A DNA stretch of 17,276 nucleotides from Propionibacterium sp. GTDB lineage: Bacteria; Actinomycetota; Actinomycetes; Propionibacteriales; Propionibacteriaceae. The stretch lies in assembly GCA_022837595.1 (NCBI GenBank), contig JALHFX010000043.1, forward strand, positions 1 through 17,276. The letters run 5' to 3'. Below the pieces are notes generated by a model, which saw only the letters and a program-made list of their open reading frames with translations, was not told where the DNA came from and searched no databases. Position numbers and translations under genes: made by a program. Of the stretch, positions 7,240 to 15,343 are shown in pieces (within the stretch, counting starts at the first letter, position 1; each line of letters begins with the position of its first letter).

Positions 7240-7269
7240 ACATTCCATCGGCAGGGCGGGCTCTGTCAA
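7240..7269 (-). promoter_or_regulatory. Candidate promoter for the S12-dacB operon
   Basis: On the minus strand a perfect -35 hexamer TTGACA (7269-7264) is followed after 18 bp by GAATGT (7245-7240), a poor -10. This would give a leader of about 40 nt before the ATG at 7191. The -35 match is strong, the -10 weak. Confidence 0.35.
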
Positions 7270-7320
7270 GGGTTCGAGAAATAAGATCTTGACCAGATGT
7301 CCTCAGCAACGATGGCGCTC

Positions 7321-7338
7321 CCTCACCTCATGGTGAGG
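7321..7338. promoter_or_regulatory. 18-bp palindrome (7-4-7), candidate operator
   Basis: CCTCACCTCATGGTGAGG has perfect 7-bp arms around a 4-bp centre. It lies in the 252-bp gap between the caspase/NTPase stop and the S12 start, about 50 bp upstream of the S12 -35 candidate. The 7-4-7 layout with CCTC...GAGG ends resembles MerR-family operators (SoxR-like), but it is not placed in a promoter spacer and no MerR gene is in the window. It could also form a hairpin after the caspase/NTPase gene. A second, bulged GC-rich hairpin (7361-7377) lies closer to that gene's stop. Confidence 0.4.
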
Positions 7339-7443
7339 CAGTGACATCTCCGCGACACAACCCCAGGGTCTGCGGGGTCGAAACACCTAGCGTGGACGAT
7401 CCTGTGAGGCGCAGCATCTGAACGCATCTGCCGGACGTACCGA

Positions 7444-9330
7444 TCAGCATTGGGCAGCATCGTCGAGCCGATAGCGTTCGGTGAAGGTCCGGTGCGCCAA
7501 CCGATACACCGTGTGACCGAACTCCTCGCCTTGCATGATGTAAGGGGCTGCTGCGTCCAGGGTACGGCTGACGTGTTCGTCGGTGACGGTCAGTCCACTC
7601 AGCGCGGAAGCGGCGGTGGCCCAGATACCGCCCTGATGTGGCAGTCCATTGCCGCGGGCGTAGGCGAGCGCGTGGAGCAGCGCCTCGATCCGGGGGTCGA
7701 GTTCGGCGAGCCTCTTGACGGCATGGGCGAAGATTCCGGTGTGTCCCGAGTTGAGTAGTGCTTGAAGATCGGCAGCGGCGTCCGGCTCGGTGAGGTGTGG
7801 GTTGGCCTTCAGCTCGTGGAGGGCGAGGCGGGAGAACAGGAAGGGTTGTTGCTGATCGGCGATCTGGGTAGCCAATTCTGCGATGCGTGTCTCGGTGAGA
7901 CGATCGGCGAACAGGTCGCGCAGTCGACGATTGGTGTATTCCTTGATGGCGCCGGCGTCCCGGTCGAGAGTGAGCGTGTTCTCCTGATCGGCTCCGAGGG
8001 CGGTCAGCACAGCGCGGTCTGGCGGTTCGGGGTGATCGGGGCTTTCGTGGAGGGACTGCCGGGTTCCGACGACCAGTCGTAGTCCGTTGATATTTGACAG
8101 CCGGCGAACTAGCGCTCCGATAGTGACAGCATCACGGCTTTCATCGAGGGCATCGAGTAGGAGTGTGCGAGGACGTTGCGCGGCAGCCGTCGCAGCCTGG
8201 GCGGCCAAGGCGTCGGCGTCGGTGGCTTCAGGAACACCGATAGCTCCCGCGAGACTGCCGATCGCGTCGCCGACGGTCGCACCGCTGAGGTGGAGCGCAG
8301 CGTCGAAGGCGTGCTCGGGCGGCAGCAGGTCTTCTGCTGGCGTCGGATATCCCATCCTCTCCAGCGCGGAGGTGATCGCCGGGTCTGTACTGGCCAGCAG
8401 CATGCCTAACAACGCGGACTTGCCAGAGCCTGCCTCGCCGGTAACCACGAACAATCCCGATTCGGTTTCGTGCAGCCACTGGGCAATTTGCCGGCGTTCA
8501 GTTTCGCGTCCGGTGAAATACCATGCCGGTTCGCTGATCTCGGCGCCCCGAGCTTTCGGGAAAAAGTGATTCCGTGTGGCCTCGTCGGCAGTAGCCAAGA
8601 CGGCTTCCAGCTCCTGATAGGTCTCCACGGTAGTGGTCAGACCCATCGGCAGACCCGCACGGCGCGGGATCACCGCTGTCGGGAGCAGTCGCGCGTGGAC
8701 CGGTCGATGCTGGCCGCCGATGTCCAGCGATTCCTCGAGACGCCTCACCAACTCGGCAACCTTGATCTCTGGTTCCTCGGGGAACCACCGCAGCTTCTCC
8801 TGGAGCAGTTGTGCGAACTCGCCGAGGTTTGCCGTGCCGCCATCGGTGGAAGTGGCGATGATCGCCGTATTCGGGGGCAAGCTACCTTTCAGGGTTTGAA
8901 CGATCTCGGCGGCACCCGGGCTTGACCCGCAGGTGTCGAGGACGACAACAAACCAATCGGCCTCATCTCCACGTGCACGGTACCGGTCCCGGATTGTTTC
9001 GGCGAAGAGCCGTGACGGCACGCTGTTGGCCGATCCCAGCGGTTCGGTACTGGTGGCAAGCGCCGCGAAATAGCCGTCGTCGGAGTACTCGCCATGTCCT
9101 ACCCAGTACCACAAGCACGGGACCTTCGGCGTCACGAGTTCTTTTTGCAGGCCGTTCAGGGACACCAAGTCCTGCGCCGCAGACGACCTTTCCTGGAGCA
9201 TGGCTCCGTGGTGGGCCAGTTCGTCTGCGACCAGTCGGGTGCTGGCCGTCAGGGTGTCGTCATTGAGGTTCCACTCGGTCTGCTGGGGGTAGGTGCTGAC
9301 GCCAACCGTGACGACCTGGAAACCGGTCAT
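7444..9330 (-). CDS. Caspase-like (C14) protease fused to STAND-type P-loop NTPase, sensor domain absent
   Basis: A 628-residue soluble protein. Residues about 1-225 form a caspase-like fold with the paired catalytic residues in the usual places: His79 in the strand-end WYWVGHGE and Cys134 in VVVLDTCGSS. From about 265 a P-loop NTPase follows, with Walker A GEAGSGKS (298-305), Walker B TLLLDALDES (389-398), and an Arg in VGTRQ (421-425) as in sensor 1 of NACHT/STAND proteins. The C-terminus is a helical/winged-helix region ending in VYRLAHRTFTERYRLDD. In fused relatives such a terminus is followed by a helical arm and WD40 repeats; here translation stops. Its start overlaps the stop of the upstream lipase-like gene (ATGA). 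Predicted role: nucleotide-switched activation of a suicide or self-cleaving protease in response to a signal. The target is unknown. Confidence 0.82.
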   Translation of the reverse strand: MTGFQVVTVGVSTYPQQTEWNLNDDTLTASTRLVADELAHHGAMLQERSSAAQDLVSLNGLQKELVTPKVPCLWYWVGHGEYSDDGYFAALATSTEPLGSANSVPSRLFAETIRDRYRARGDEADWFVVVLDTCGSSPGAAEIVQTLKGSLPPNTAIIATSTDGGTANLGEFAQLLQEKLRWFPEEPEIKVAELVRRLEESLDIGGQHRPVHARLLPTAVIPRRAGLPMGLTTTVETYQELEAVLATADEATRNHFFPKARGAEISEPAWYFTGRETERRQIAQWLHETESGLFVVTGEAGSGKSALLGMLLASTDPAITSALERMGYPTPAEDLLPPEHAFDAALHLSGATVGDAIGSLAGAIGVPEATDADALAAQAATAAAQRPRTLLLDALDESRDAVTIGALVRRLSNINGLRLVVGTRQSLHESPDHPEPPDRAVLTALGADQENTLTLDRDAGAIKEYTNRRLRDLFADRLTETRIAELATQIADQQQPFLFSRLALHELKANPHLTEPDAAADLQALLNSGHTGIFAHAVKRLAELDPRIEALLHALAYARGNGLPHQGGIWATAASALSGLTVTDEHVSRTLDAAAPYIMQGEEFGHTVYRLAHRTFTERYRLDDAAQC

Positions 9331-10697
9331 AGCTCATCCGGGAATACCAGGATGGTGTCTGTGACTGGGGAGAACCCTCCTGCCTTCACCTCAATCCGGT
9401 GCAAACCCGGCGCTAACGCTGGGCCCTCGAAGCGCGCCATGGCATCGGTTTTCTTCCCGGACGGCCAGGTGGTAGGTCTCGAGGTTGTCAGGTCAGTGCT
9501 GGTGACGCTGACTCCGACGGGATTTCCGGCGGTACCGGTCACCGTAACGATCGGTCGGCTACCTGCCTTCACCAGATCAGGTATATCAGCACCGATCGGA
9601 CGGGTACCCAACGGTGGGCCGGTCACCTTGCCCAGGATCCAGTTGTGGATCAACGTCACCGCGCTCGAATCCTGCAAGAGGCTGCCATGTTTTTGCGGGA
9701 GTGCTTGACAGGTGACCCCGATCGGGGACGCTGCACCTGAGTACACCGTCGAATCACCCGAGTAATTCACCCCGCTCAACTCGGACGAGAACGCGCAGGT
9801 TCCGCCGTTGAAGGCGACGCTCTGCCAGGTGGGCTGGTCGGTCCCGATGACAGCTTTGACCTTGCTCCAAACAGACTCGGACGTGTCCTGCTGCCGCAAG
9901 CCCAGCTTCTCCCAACGCTCCCCCGCGTCCTGGGCAAGATCGGGGCGTCCGCCCACGGCGGTGATATCGGCAACGGACAAGACGCGTGGTTCGCCCGGAG
10001 TGGCGGTCACGCACCGGTAGCGCGGAAGTAGGTCGTACACCGCGGGGCAGCGCACGGCGAGTTCCCTGGCAGCCCGCCGAGGCAGTGGCGGTCCACCCTT
10101 CCCGGTCGCGATCATCTCCAACGCGTTCAGCGACCCGAAATACGGCGTCCCGGCCGTGATCAGCTCACCGAGAATGTCCTCTAGCTCTAAAACTGCGGAC
10201 GCGTAGCGAGCCACCAGCCCGCCCATCGAATGGGCGACGATCACTAGTCGCACGGCTGCGGGGTCGCCCATCCGTTCTGAAGCCACCAACTCTCGCCATC
10301 GGGTGAGGTGCTCCTCACCGGCCTTCACTAGCAAAGCTGCGTTGTAAGCGATCGAGAGCCGCCAGTCATAGGCGAACTCCGCGACAGCTCGCGGGTCGCT
10401 CGTCACTTGACCGGCCCGCTCGATCATCGCCGAATACGGCTCCAACCCGCCCAAAAAAGGCATGAACGCTGGGATGCGCAGCAGGCGTGTTGGACGAAGC
10501 CGTGGGCGACCCTCCAGTTCCTCCTCCGACGGGTGCAGCACGTCAAGTTGCCTCGTCGACCAGGCCGTTGCCAGCAAGCTTGGCGATAGACCCCATGCCA
10601 CGCGGCCGTCGTTGTCGACGAGTTCGCTACCCATGATTCCGGGCACGACCATCACGGCGTTCAAGGTGCGGGGAGAGGTTTGTTGATCAGTACTCAT
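9327..10697 (-). CDS. LCAT-like alpha/beta hydrolase (putative phospholipase/acyltransferase) with C-terminal beta-sandwich
   Basis: About 456 residues. The core follows the lecithin:cholesterol acyltransferase-like pattern: VPGIMGSEL near the N-terminus (oxyanion loop), FAYDWRLS (108-115), nucleophile elbow AHSMGG (Ser157), GDSTV with the acid Asp315, and QKHGSL with His337. After about residue 380 comes a small beta-rich domain (IVTVTGTAGNPVGVSV through LHRIEVKAGG) resembling an Ig-like or carboxypeptidase-regulatory sandwich. There is no signal peptide or membrane segment, so it should act in the cytoplasm. I choose the ATG at 10697, preceded by AAAGGGG. It overlaps the WD40 gene's last 11 nt, whereas a longer frame to 10763 lacks support. 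Sandwiched between sensor and protease genes, it may be a second, membrane-lipid-attacking effector (inference). Confidence 0.83.
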   Translation of the reverse strand: MSTDQQTSPRTLNAVMVVPGIMGSELVDNDGRVAWGLSPSLLATAWSTRQLDVLHPSEEELEGRPRLRPTRLLRIPAFMPFLGGLEPYSAMIERAGQVTSDPRAVAEFAYDWRLSIAYNAALLVKAGEEHLTRWRELVASERMGDPAAVRLVIVAHSMGGLVARYASAVLELEDILGELITAGTPYFGSLNALEMIATGKGGPPLPRRAARELAVRCPAVYDLLPRYRCVTATPGEPRVLSVADITAVGGRPDLAQDAGERWEKLGLRQQDTSESVWSKVKAVIGTDQPTWQSVAFNGGTCAFSSELSGVNYSGDSTVYSGAASPIGVTCQALPQKHGSLLQDSSAVTLIHNWILGKVTGPPLGTRPIGADIPDLVKAGSRPIVTVTGTAGNPVGVSVTSTDLTTSRPTTWPSGKKTDAMARFEGPALAPGLHRIEVKAGGFSPVTDTILVFPDEL

Positions 10698-12141
10698 CGT
10701 TGGCACCCCTTTCAGGTGACCATTCGATAGGTGTGAGGGCGACAAGGCTATCTTCGCAGCCAACTATCAGCAGGCTCCCAGCAAGACAGAGCGCCTGTGG
10801 GACCGACGGGGACAGATCCAATACACGGATCAAGGCGGGTTTCCCTAACGAGTCGATCCTCCACAATCGCACGGTCCGGTCGTCGCTGCTGCTGGCCAGC
10901 ACCGTTCGCCCATCCGATAATGTCCCGAACGCGACCGCGGTCACCGAGCCGGTGTGGCCCGTCAACGGAACACCGACTGGCAAACCCACGGCCGGATCCC
11001 ACAACCGCACCGTCGCGTCCCAGCTGCTACTCGCCAACACCACCCGCCCGTCAGACAACGTCCCAAACACCACCCCCGACACCCCGTTCCTGTGACCGTT
11101 CAGAGGATCTCCCACCGCCTGACCAGTAGCTGGATCCCACAACCGCACCGTTGGGTCCCAGCTGCTGCTCGCCAACACCACCCGCCCGTCAGACAACGTC
11201 CCAAACACCACCCCCGACACCCCGCCGGTATGACCGATGAACGGATCACCGGCAGGTAAACTCGTAACTGGATCCCACAACCGCACCGTCTGATCCGAGC
11301 TGCTACTCGCTAGCACCACCCGCCCACCAGGCAACGTCCCAAACGCCACACCAGTCACCACGCTGCTATGGCCAACCAGCGGATCACCCACCGCCTGACC
11401 AGTAACCGGATCCCACAACCGCACCGTCTCGTCCCAGCTGCTACTCGCCAACACCACCCGCCCACCAGGCAACGTCCCAAACGCCACACCAGTCACCACG
11501 CTGGTATGGCCAACCAGCGGATCACCCACCGCCTGACCAGTAACCGGATCCCACAACCGCACCGTCTGATCCGATCCGCCGCTCGCTAGCACCACCCGCC
11601 CACCAGGCAACGACCCAAACGCCACACCAGACACCCGTACGGTATGGCTGGCGATAGTCAGGTCCGAGGTGACCCGAATCGGCCGCGCCCATGCAAGCTG
11701 AGGGCTGGTCAGCGTCGGATTCTCGATGCCCATGCGGGCTGAGGTCAGGGCTCGGGTTAGTTGACGCGCCTCACTGTCATCGGCATGGGCAGATAGCTCG
11801 GCGTGGGCGACCCCGGTCACAACTACCGCATCAGGCAGTTGGCCTCGGACTCCCAACTCGGCTCGCCACGCCTCCATGGCCACCACCAGTGGGTCCAATC
11901 GGTCAACGAGCTCGACCGCATCCAGCAGACTCCAATCCCCACACTCAGCCACGTGCTCAGGCAGGTAGCGCCGTAGATACGGCTCAATCTCGCCGCCGCC
12001 TGCACTGATCTGCTCGACAATATCTGCCAAGCCGTGCGCGATCCGACAGGCAGCAGAAGACCCGCCCGATACCACTGGTAGACCCATGAAGTGATTCTGA
12101 CACTGGCCTGCGCGACTCGGGGCTCGACGCAGGCAGAGCAC
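10687..12141 (-). CDS. WD40 seven-bladed propeller protein with helical N-terminal arm, probable split-off STAND sensor half
   Basis: A 484-residue protein. Residues about 30-165 are helical and include PYLRRYLPEH and the segment WSLLDAVELVDRLDP. In my recollection this style of sequence sits between the NTPase and the propeller in fused caspase-NTPase-WD40 proteins. Residues about 168-475 hold seven blades, of which six have the WD40 signature (D-x-T-V-R-L-W-D-P, then G-H before the next strand) and the last is degenerate (GCEDSLVALTPI). Blades are exactly 46 residues apart, with a consistent insertion in the VAFGTLPGGR loop. The propeller probably senses a ligand or partner. The GTG at 12141 is used; an ATG at 12087 is an alternative, and neither has a strong ribosome site. 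It is the first gene of the three-gene overlapping operon. Confidence 0.82.
   Translation of the reverse strand: MLCLRRAPSRAGQCQNHFMGLPVVSGGSSAACRIAHGLADIVEQISAGGGEIEPYLRRYLPEHVAECGDWSLLDAVELVDRLDPLVVAMEAWRAELGVRGQLPDAVVVTGVAHAELSAHADDSEARQLTRALTSARMGIENPTLTSPQLAWARPIRVTSDLTIASHTVRVSGVAFGSLPGGRVVLASGGSDQTVRLWDPVTGQAVGDPLVGHTSVVTGVAFGTLPGGRVVLASSSWDETVRLWDPVTGQAVGDPLVGHSSVVTGVAFGTLPGGRVVLASSSSDQTVRLWDPVTSLPAGDPFIGHTGGVSGVVFGTLSDGRVVLASSSWDPTVRLWDPATGQAVGDPLNGHRNGVSGVVFGTLSDGRVVLASSSWDATVRLWDPAVGLPVGVPLTGHTGSVTAVAFGTLSDGRTVLASSSDDRTVRLWRIDSLGKPALIRVLDLSPSVPQALCLAGSLLIVGCEDSLVALTPIEWSPERGANDEY
10840..11667. repeat. Six 138-bp tandem units encoding WD40 blades, highly similar at DNA level
   Basis: An anchor sequence CACCACCCGCCC (or close variant) recurs at 10900, 11038, 11176, 11314, 11452 and 11590, exactly 138 bp apart. 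The central units share long runs of identical bases, including at wobble positions, far more than protein selection alone needs. The outermost unit at 10900 is more diverged. The pattern suggests recent blade duplication or gene conversion. It is coding sequence, not a CRISPR array. Confidence 0.85.
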
Positions 12142-12258
12142 TTACGTTTCTCACGGGAATGCTCTGTCTCCGACAGCGATTCTTGCTCAGAAATCTCACC
12201 GACGCGCCGCAGGCCTCCATGCCAGGTCTTGTCAATACGCAGCCTGCGTTGCGTCGTC

Positions 12259-13920
12259 TCAGGACTCGCTGCGCTGTGGTTCCTCGTCCGCACGAGCAGC
12301 GCGACGAAGACGCCAGGCACCGGCGAGCCCGAAGAGCAGGAAAACGGTGGCGATCAGCAGCGCCCATCTTGTGGCGTCGGTGAAGCCGGTGACGAGCGCG
12401 TCCACGGTGGCACCGGCTTGATCCCCGAGCGAGCCGGCCGCTCCCTGGGCGCGCAGCTGCGTGATGGTCGTACCGGCGGATTGCCGGGTCGCGTCGGCAA
12501 GCTGGTCTGCTGCCTGGCCGGTGATGCCGGCCGCGGTGAGCGCGGAAGGCAGGGTGATCGCCAAGGCGACCGACAGCGTGGCACCGGCGAACGCCGTCCC
12601 CAGGGCTGCACCGATCTGCCTGACCGTGCTTTGGGTCGCCGACCCCTGGCCGGAGATACCCACTGGGACGTCGCGAAGCACCGTCCCGGTCAGCTGCGCG
12701 GACGCCAACCCCAGACCCAGGCCATAGACGACCAGCGGGATCGCGATCTGCCAACCGGGAGTGTCGCCGCGGATGAGCATCGCGAGAGCGATCACACCAG
12801 CGACCTCCATGCCCAGGCCGATCAGCACGGTTCCCGGTGCACCGAACCTCGCGGCCAAATACCGGGCGGCCGCCCCTGACAGGAAGGCTCCGAACGCCAT
12901 ACCCGCCAACACCAGACCGGCACCCATGACGTCCAACCCCAAGGCGTTGATGAGGTAGAGCGGCAGCACGAAGAGGATCGCGAACTCACCGACGGCGACC
13001 ATCGCCGCGGTCAGGTTGCCCCACGAGAAGGTGGGCAGCAAGAACAGGCGGAGATCCAGCAGCGCCGAACGCTGCACCTTCTCCCGGTGTCGCTCCCAGA
13101 CGACGAACAAGACGAGCGCTATTGCGGCGACCGCGAGCGCGACGGGCACGGCCGAGACCGGCGCATCCTGCGGCCAGTCCCACCCAAAGACCGTGAGCTC
13201 TCCCTTGGGAGCCCACCACCCCAGGTCTGGGCCTTCAATCACCGCAAAGACGAGCGCGCCGAACCCGACCGCGCTCAGAAGGGCGCCGTCAACGTCCGCG
13301 CCGGGACGATGGTCGCCCCCACGAGTCTCCGGGACGGTCAGGATCGCCCCGACCAAGACCAGCGCACCCAAAGGCAGGTTGACCAGGAAGATCCAGTGCC
13401 ACGACACCCACTGAGTCAGCGCGCCTCCGGCGAGCGGCCCGATAGCCGCCGCACCCGAGATCACCGCACCCCACACCCCGAATGCCGCAGCCCGATATTT
13501 GCCGCGGAAAACCGCGTTCACCGTCGACAGCGTAGACGGCATGATGCACGCAGCCCCGACCGCCTGTACGGCGCGGGCACCGATGAGCACTGCCGAAGCA
13601 TCGGCGGCAGCGGCGAGCAGACTTCCACCGACGAAGATGACCAGCCCGACGAGGAAGAGACGCTTGCGGCCCCACCGGTCAGCCAAGCCTCCGGTCGACA
13701 ACAGCAATGCCGCAAGGACGACCGCATATAGGCTGTTCACCCACTGCGCATCGGTGAGGTCGAGCCCCAGATCGCCGATGATCGCGGGCAGCGCGACGCC
13801 GACGATCGTCCCATCAAGCACGATCAGACCGAGCCCGATCGCGAGGACGGCAAGCCCGAACCAGTCGCGTCTGGTCGGCGATTTCTCAAGCACTGAAGCA
13901 GGTGCAGAACTTACAAGCAT
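12259..13920 (-). CDS. MFS transporter, DHA2 (EmrB/QacA) drug exporter family
   Basis: A 553-residue integral membrane protein with about 14 hydrophobic segments, the count of the DHA2 proton-antiporter family. It has the family's first-helix motif LDGTIVGVALPAI (35-47, with Gly where Asn is usual) and motif A GLADRWGRKR (78-87) in the first cytoplasmic loop. The C-terminus ends in a charged tail (RRAARADEEPQRSES). It should export hydrophobic drugs or antiseptics at the cost of the proton gradient. The start ATG at 13920 gives the normal N-terminus, although only a weak GGAA precedes it. It is divergent from the histidine kinase/response regulator pair, which is its most likely regulator, and ends 118 bp before the WD40 gene on the same strand. 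Confidence 0.9.
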   Translation of the reverse strand: MLVSSAPASVLEKSPTRRDWFGLAVLAIGLGLIVLDGTIVGVALPAIIGDLGLDLTDAQWVNSLYAVVLAALLLSTGGLADRWGRKRLFLVGLVIFVGGSLLAAAADASAVLIGARAVQAVGAACIMPSTLSTVNAVFRGKYRAAAFGVWGAVISGAAAIGPLAGGALTQWVSWHWIFLVNLPLGALVLVGAILTVPETRGGDHRPGADVDGALLSAVGFGALVFAVIEGPDLGWWAPKGELTVFGWDWPQDAPVSAVPVALAVAAIALVLFVVWERHREKVQRSALLDLRLFLLPTFSWGNLTAAMVAVGEFAILFVLPLYLINALGLDVMGAGLVLAGMAFGAFLSGAAARYLAARFGAPGTVLIGLGMEVAGVIALAMLIRGDTPGWQIAIPLVVYGLGLGLASAQLTGTVLRDVPVGISGQGSATQSTVRQIGAALGTAFAGATLSVALAITLPSALTAAGITGQAADQLADATRQSAGTTITQLRAQGAAGSLGDQAGATVDALVTGFTDATRWALLIATVFLLFGLAGAWRLRRAARADEEPQRSES

Positions 13921-14143
13921 GTTTCCAGAGTCGCTCTCGACGTCCGGTCAGCCATCGGGCTGGTGGTTGGTCGGGCATCCATCGAATGGTTGAGCCGGGC
14001 CTGAACAGCTGCACGATCGCGTTCCCGGGTGTCGCGGGGTTTGGTCGAATCCTGCTGAGCGCGGCGATCTTCGTCCGCTTATTGACCCTTGGCAACGCCC
14101 TTGTCAGGGGTACGTCGACTGCGGAGCGGTAACGTGGTGGCTT
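13921..14143. other. Divergent intergenic region between MFS exporter and two-component system
   Basis: This 223-bp region must hold both start signals. TTGACC (14083-14088) and TTGTCA (14101-14106) are -35-like on the + strand, and TAACGT (14130-14135) lies 8 nt before the GTG, but spacings of 41 and 23 bp fit no standard promoter. I see no clear palindrome that could be named as the response regulator site. Small frames through the region have no recognisable content. Confidence 0.4.
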
Positions 14144-15343
14144 GTGACGACCGCCACGCAGCATGCGCCATCGCGCACAACCAGGGCACTGCAGGTAGGC
14201 CAGCACGCGCTGTTCGCGATCTTGCTCGTGATCGGGGTGGTAGAGGCATTCGCCGATGGACAGTTGACCGGTCTCGCACTCGCGACGGCGGCAGCTTTGG
14301 CGGTCTGGTATCCGGTGGGTGCCTGGTTGGCCGGACGAGGTACTCCGCGGCGACACGGTTGGGCCTGGTTCGGCGTCCTTGCCTTGCTGTGGGTGGTGAC
14401 CGTCGCGCAGGCACCGTCGTTCGCCTGGCTCGTCTTCAGCCTGTGCCTGCTCAGCCTGCATCTGCTGCCGACGGCGGCAGGGCTGGCGTGCGTCACGGGA
14501 CTCACCGCCATCGCTATCGCGGCGCTGTGGCCCACCGCCACCAGCCCAATTGGGGTGGTGGTCGGACCGGTGATTGGCGCCCTGGTGGCGATCGGGATGA
14601 CCGCCGGCGACCGCATGATCCTCGCCGAATCAGCCGAACGCGGCCGTCTGCTGGACCAACTGCGCGCTGCCCAAGCAGATCTCGTCGCGGTGCAGGAGGA
14701 GTTGGCCACCGTGCAACGCGAGACAGGTGCCTTGGGTGAGCGTTCGCGCCTGGCACGTGACATCCACGACACGCTCGCGCAGGGATACAGCTCGATCCTC
14801 TTGCTGGCCAGGGCGGGCATCGCTCGTGGCGCTAGCGAGTCCGACTTATTACTCCAGATCGAGTCCACCGCCGCAGAAAACCTGGTTGAGGCGCGACGCG
14901 TCGTCCATGCGCTTGCGCCTGCCCAGTTGGACGATGCCCCGCTTCCGGCGGCTGTGCGTCGCCTGCTGGACCGACTGTCGTCCGAGACCGGTCTGCGCGC
15001 CGACCTCGAGGTGGTCGGTGACCCACGCCTGGCCAGCACCGAAGTCGACGTGGCCGTCCTGCGTCTGGTGCAGGGCGCGTTGGCCAATGTTCGACAACAT
15101 GCGGCGGCCACCCGGGTTGTGGTTTCGTTGTCGTACGAGCCCGGAGAACTCCTGGTCGACGTGGTGGACGACGGACATGGCTTCGACCCGGCCTTGGTGG
15201 GTCCGGCGACGGACGCCGGAGGTTTCGGCCTGCGCGCCATGCGAGAGCGGCTGGCCGTCATCGGCGGGACGCTTTCGATCGAATCCGCCCCCGGTGAGGG
15301 CACCGCGGTCGCGGCGTCGCTGCCGTTGGAAGGAGGACGATGA
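14144..15343 (+). CDS. NarL-type (HisKA_3) sensor histidine kinase
   Basis: A 399-residue membrane kinase. Residues about 15-155 contain four to five hydrophobic segments with almost no outside loop, suggesting it senses within the membrane. A coiled-coil linker (about 162-200) leads to the phosphoacceptor box RSRLARDIHDTLAQG with His208, then an HATPase domain with Asn315 (N box), DDGHGF (342-347) and GFGLRAMRERL. The usual Glu four residues before the N-box Asn (Q-E-A-L-x-N) is Gly here (VQGALANVRQHA). The stop overlaps the response regulator start (ATGA). Being divergent from an exporter, it resembles LiaS/VraS-like or drug-responsive pairs. The GTG at 14144 is the first in-frame start and has only GGTGG close upstream, so the start is moderately certain. 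Confidence 0.9.
   Translation: MTTATQHAPSRTTRALQVGQHALFAILLVIGVVEAFADGQLTGLALATAAALAVWYPVGAWLAGRGTPRRHGWAWFGVLALLWVVTVAQAPSFAWLVFSLCLLSLHLLPTAAGLACVTGLTAIAIAALWPTATSPIGVVVGPVIGALVAIGMTAGDRMILAESAERGRLLDQLRAAQADLVAVQEELATVQRETGALGERSRLARDIHDTLAQGYSSILLLARAGIARGASESDLLLQIESTAAENLVEARRVVHALAPAQLDDAPLPAAVRRLLDRLSSETGLRADLEVVGDPRLASTEVDVAVLRLVQGALANVRQHAAATRVVVSLSYEPGELLVDVVDDGHGFDPALVGPATDAGGFGLRAMRERLAVIGGTLSIESAPGEGTAVAASLPLEGGR

Noticed and set aside
10840..11667. Regularly spaced repeats as a possible CRISPR array
   Set aside because: The period is 138 bp with no short repeat/spacer alternation, and the repeats encode WD40 blades in frame.
13886..14461. 191-codon minus-strand frame across the MFS/kinase gap
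   Set aside because: It overlaps both the exporter start and the kinase N-terminus and has no domain; composition indicates a shadow frame.
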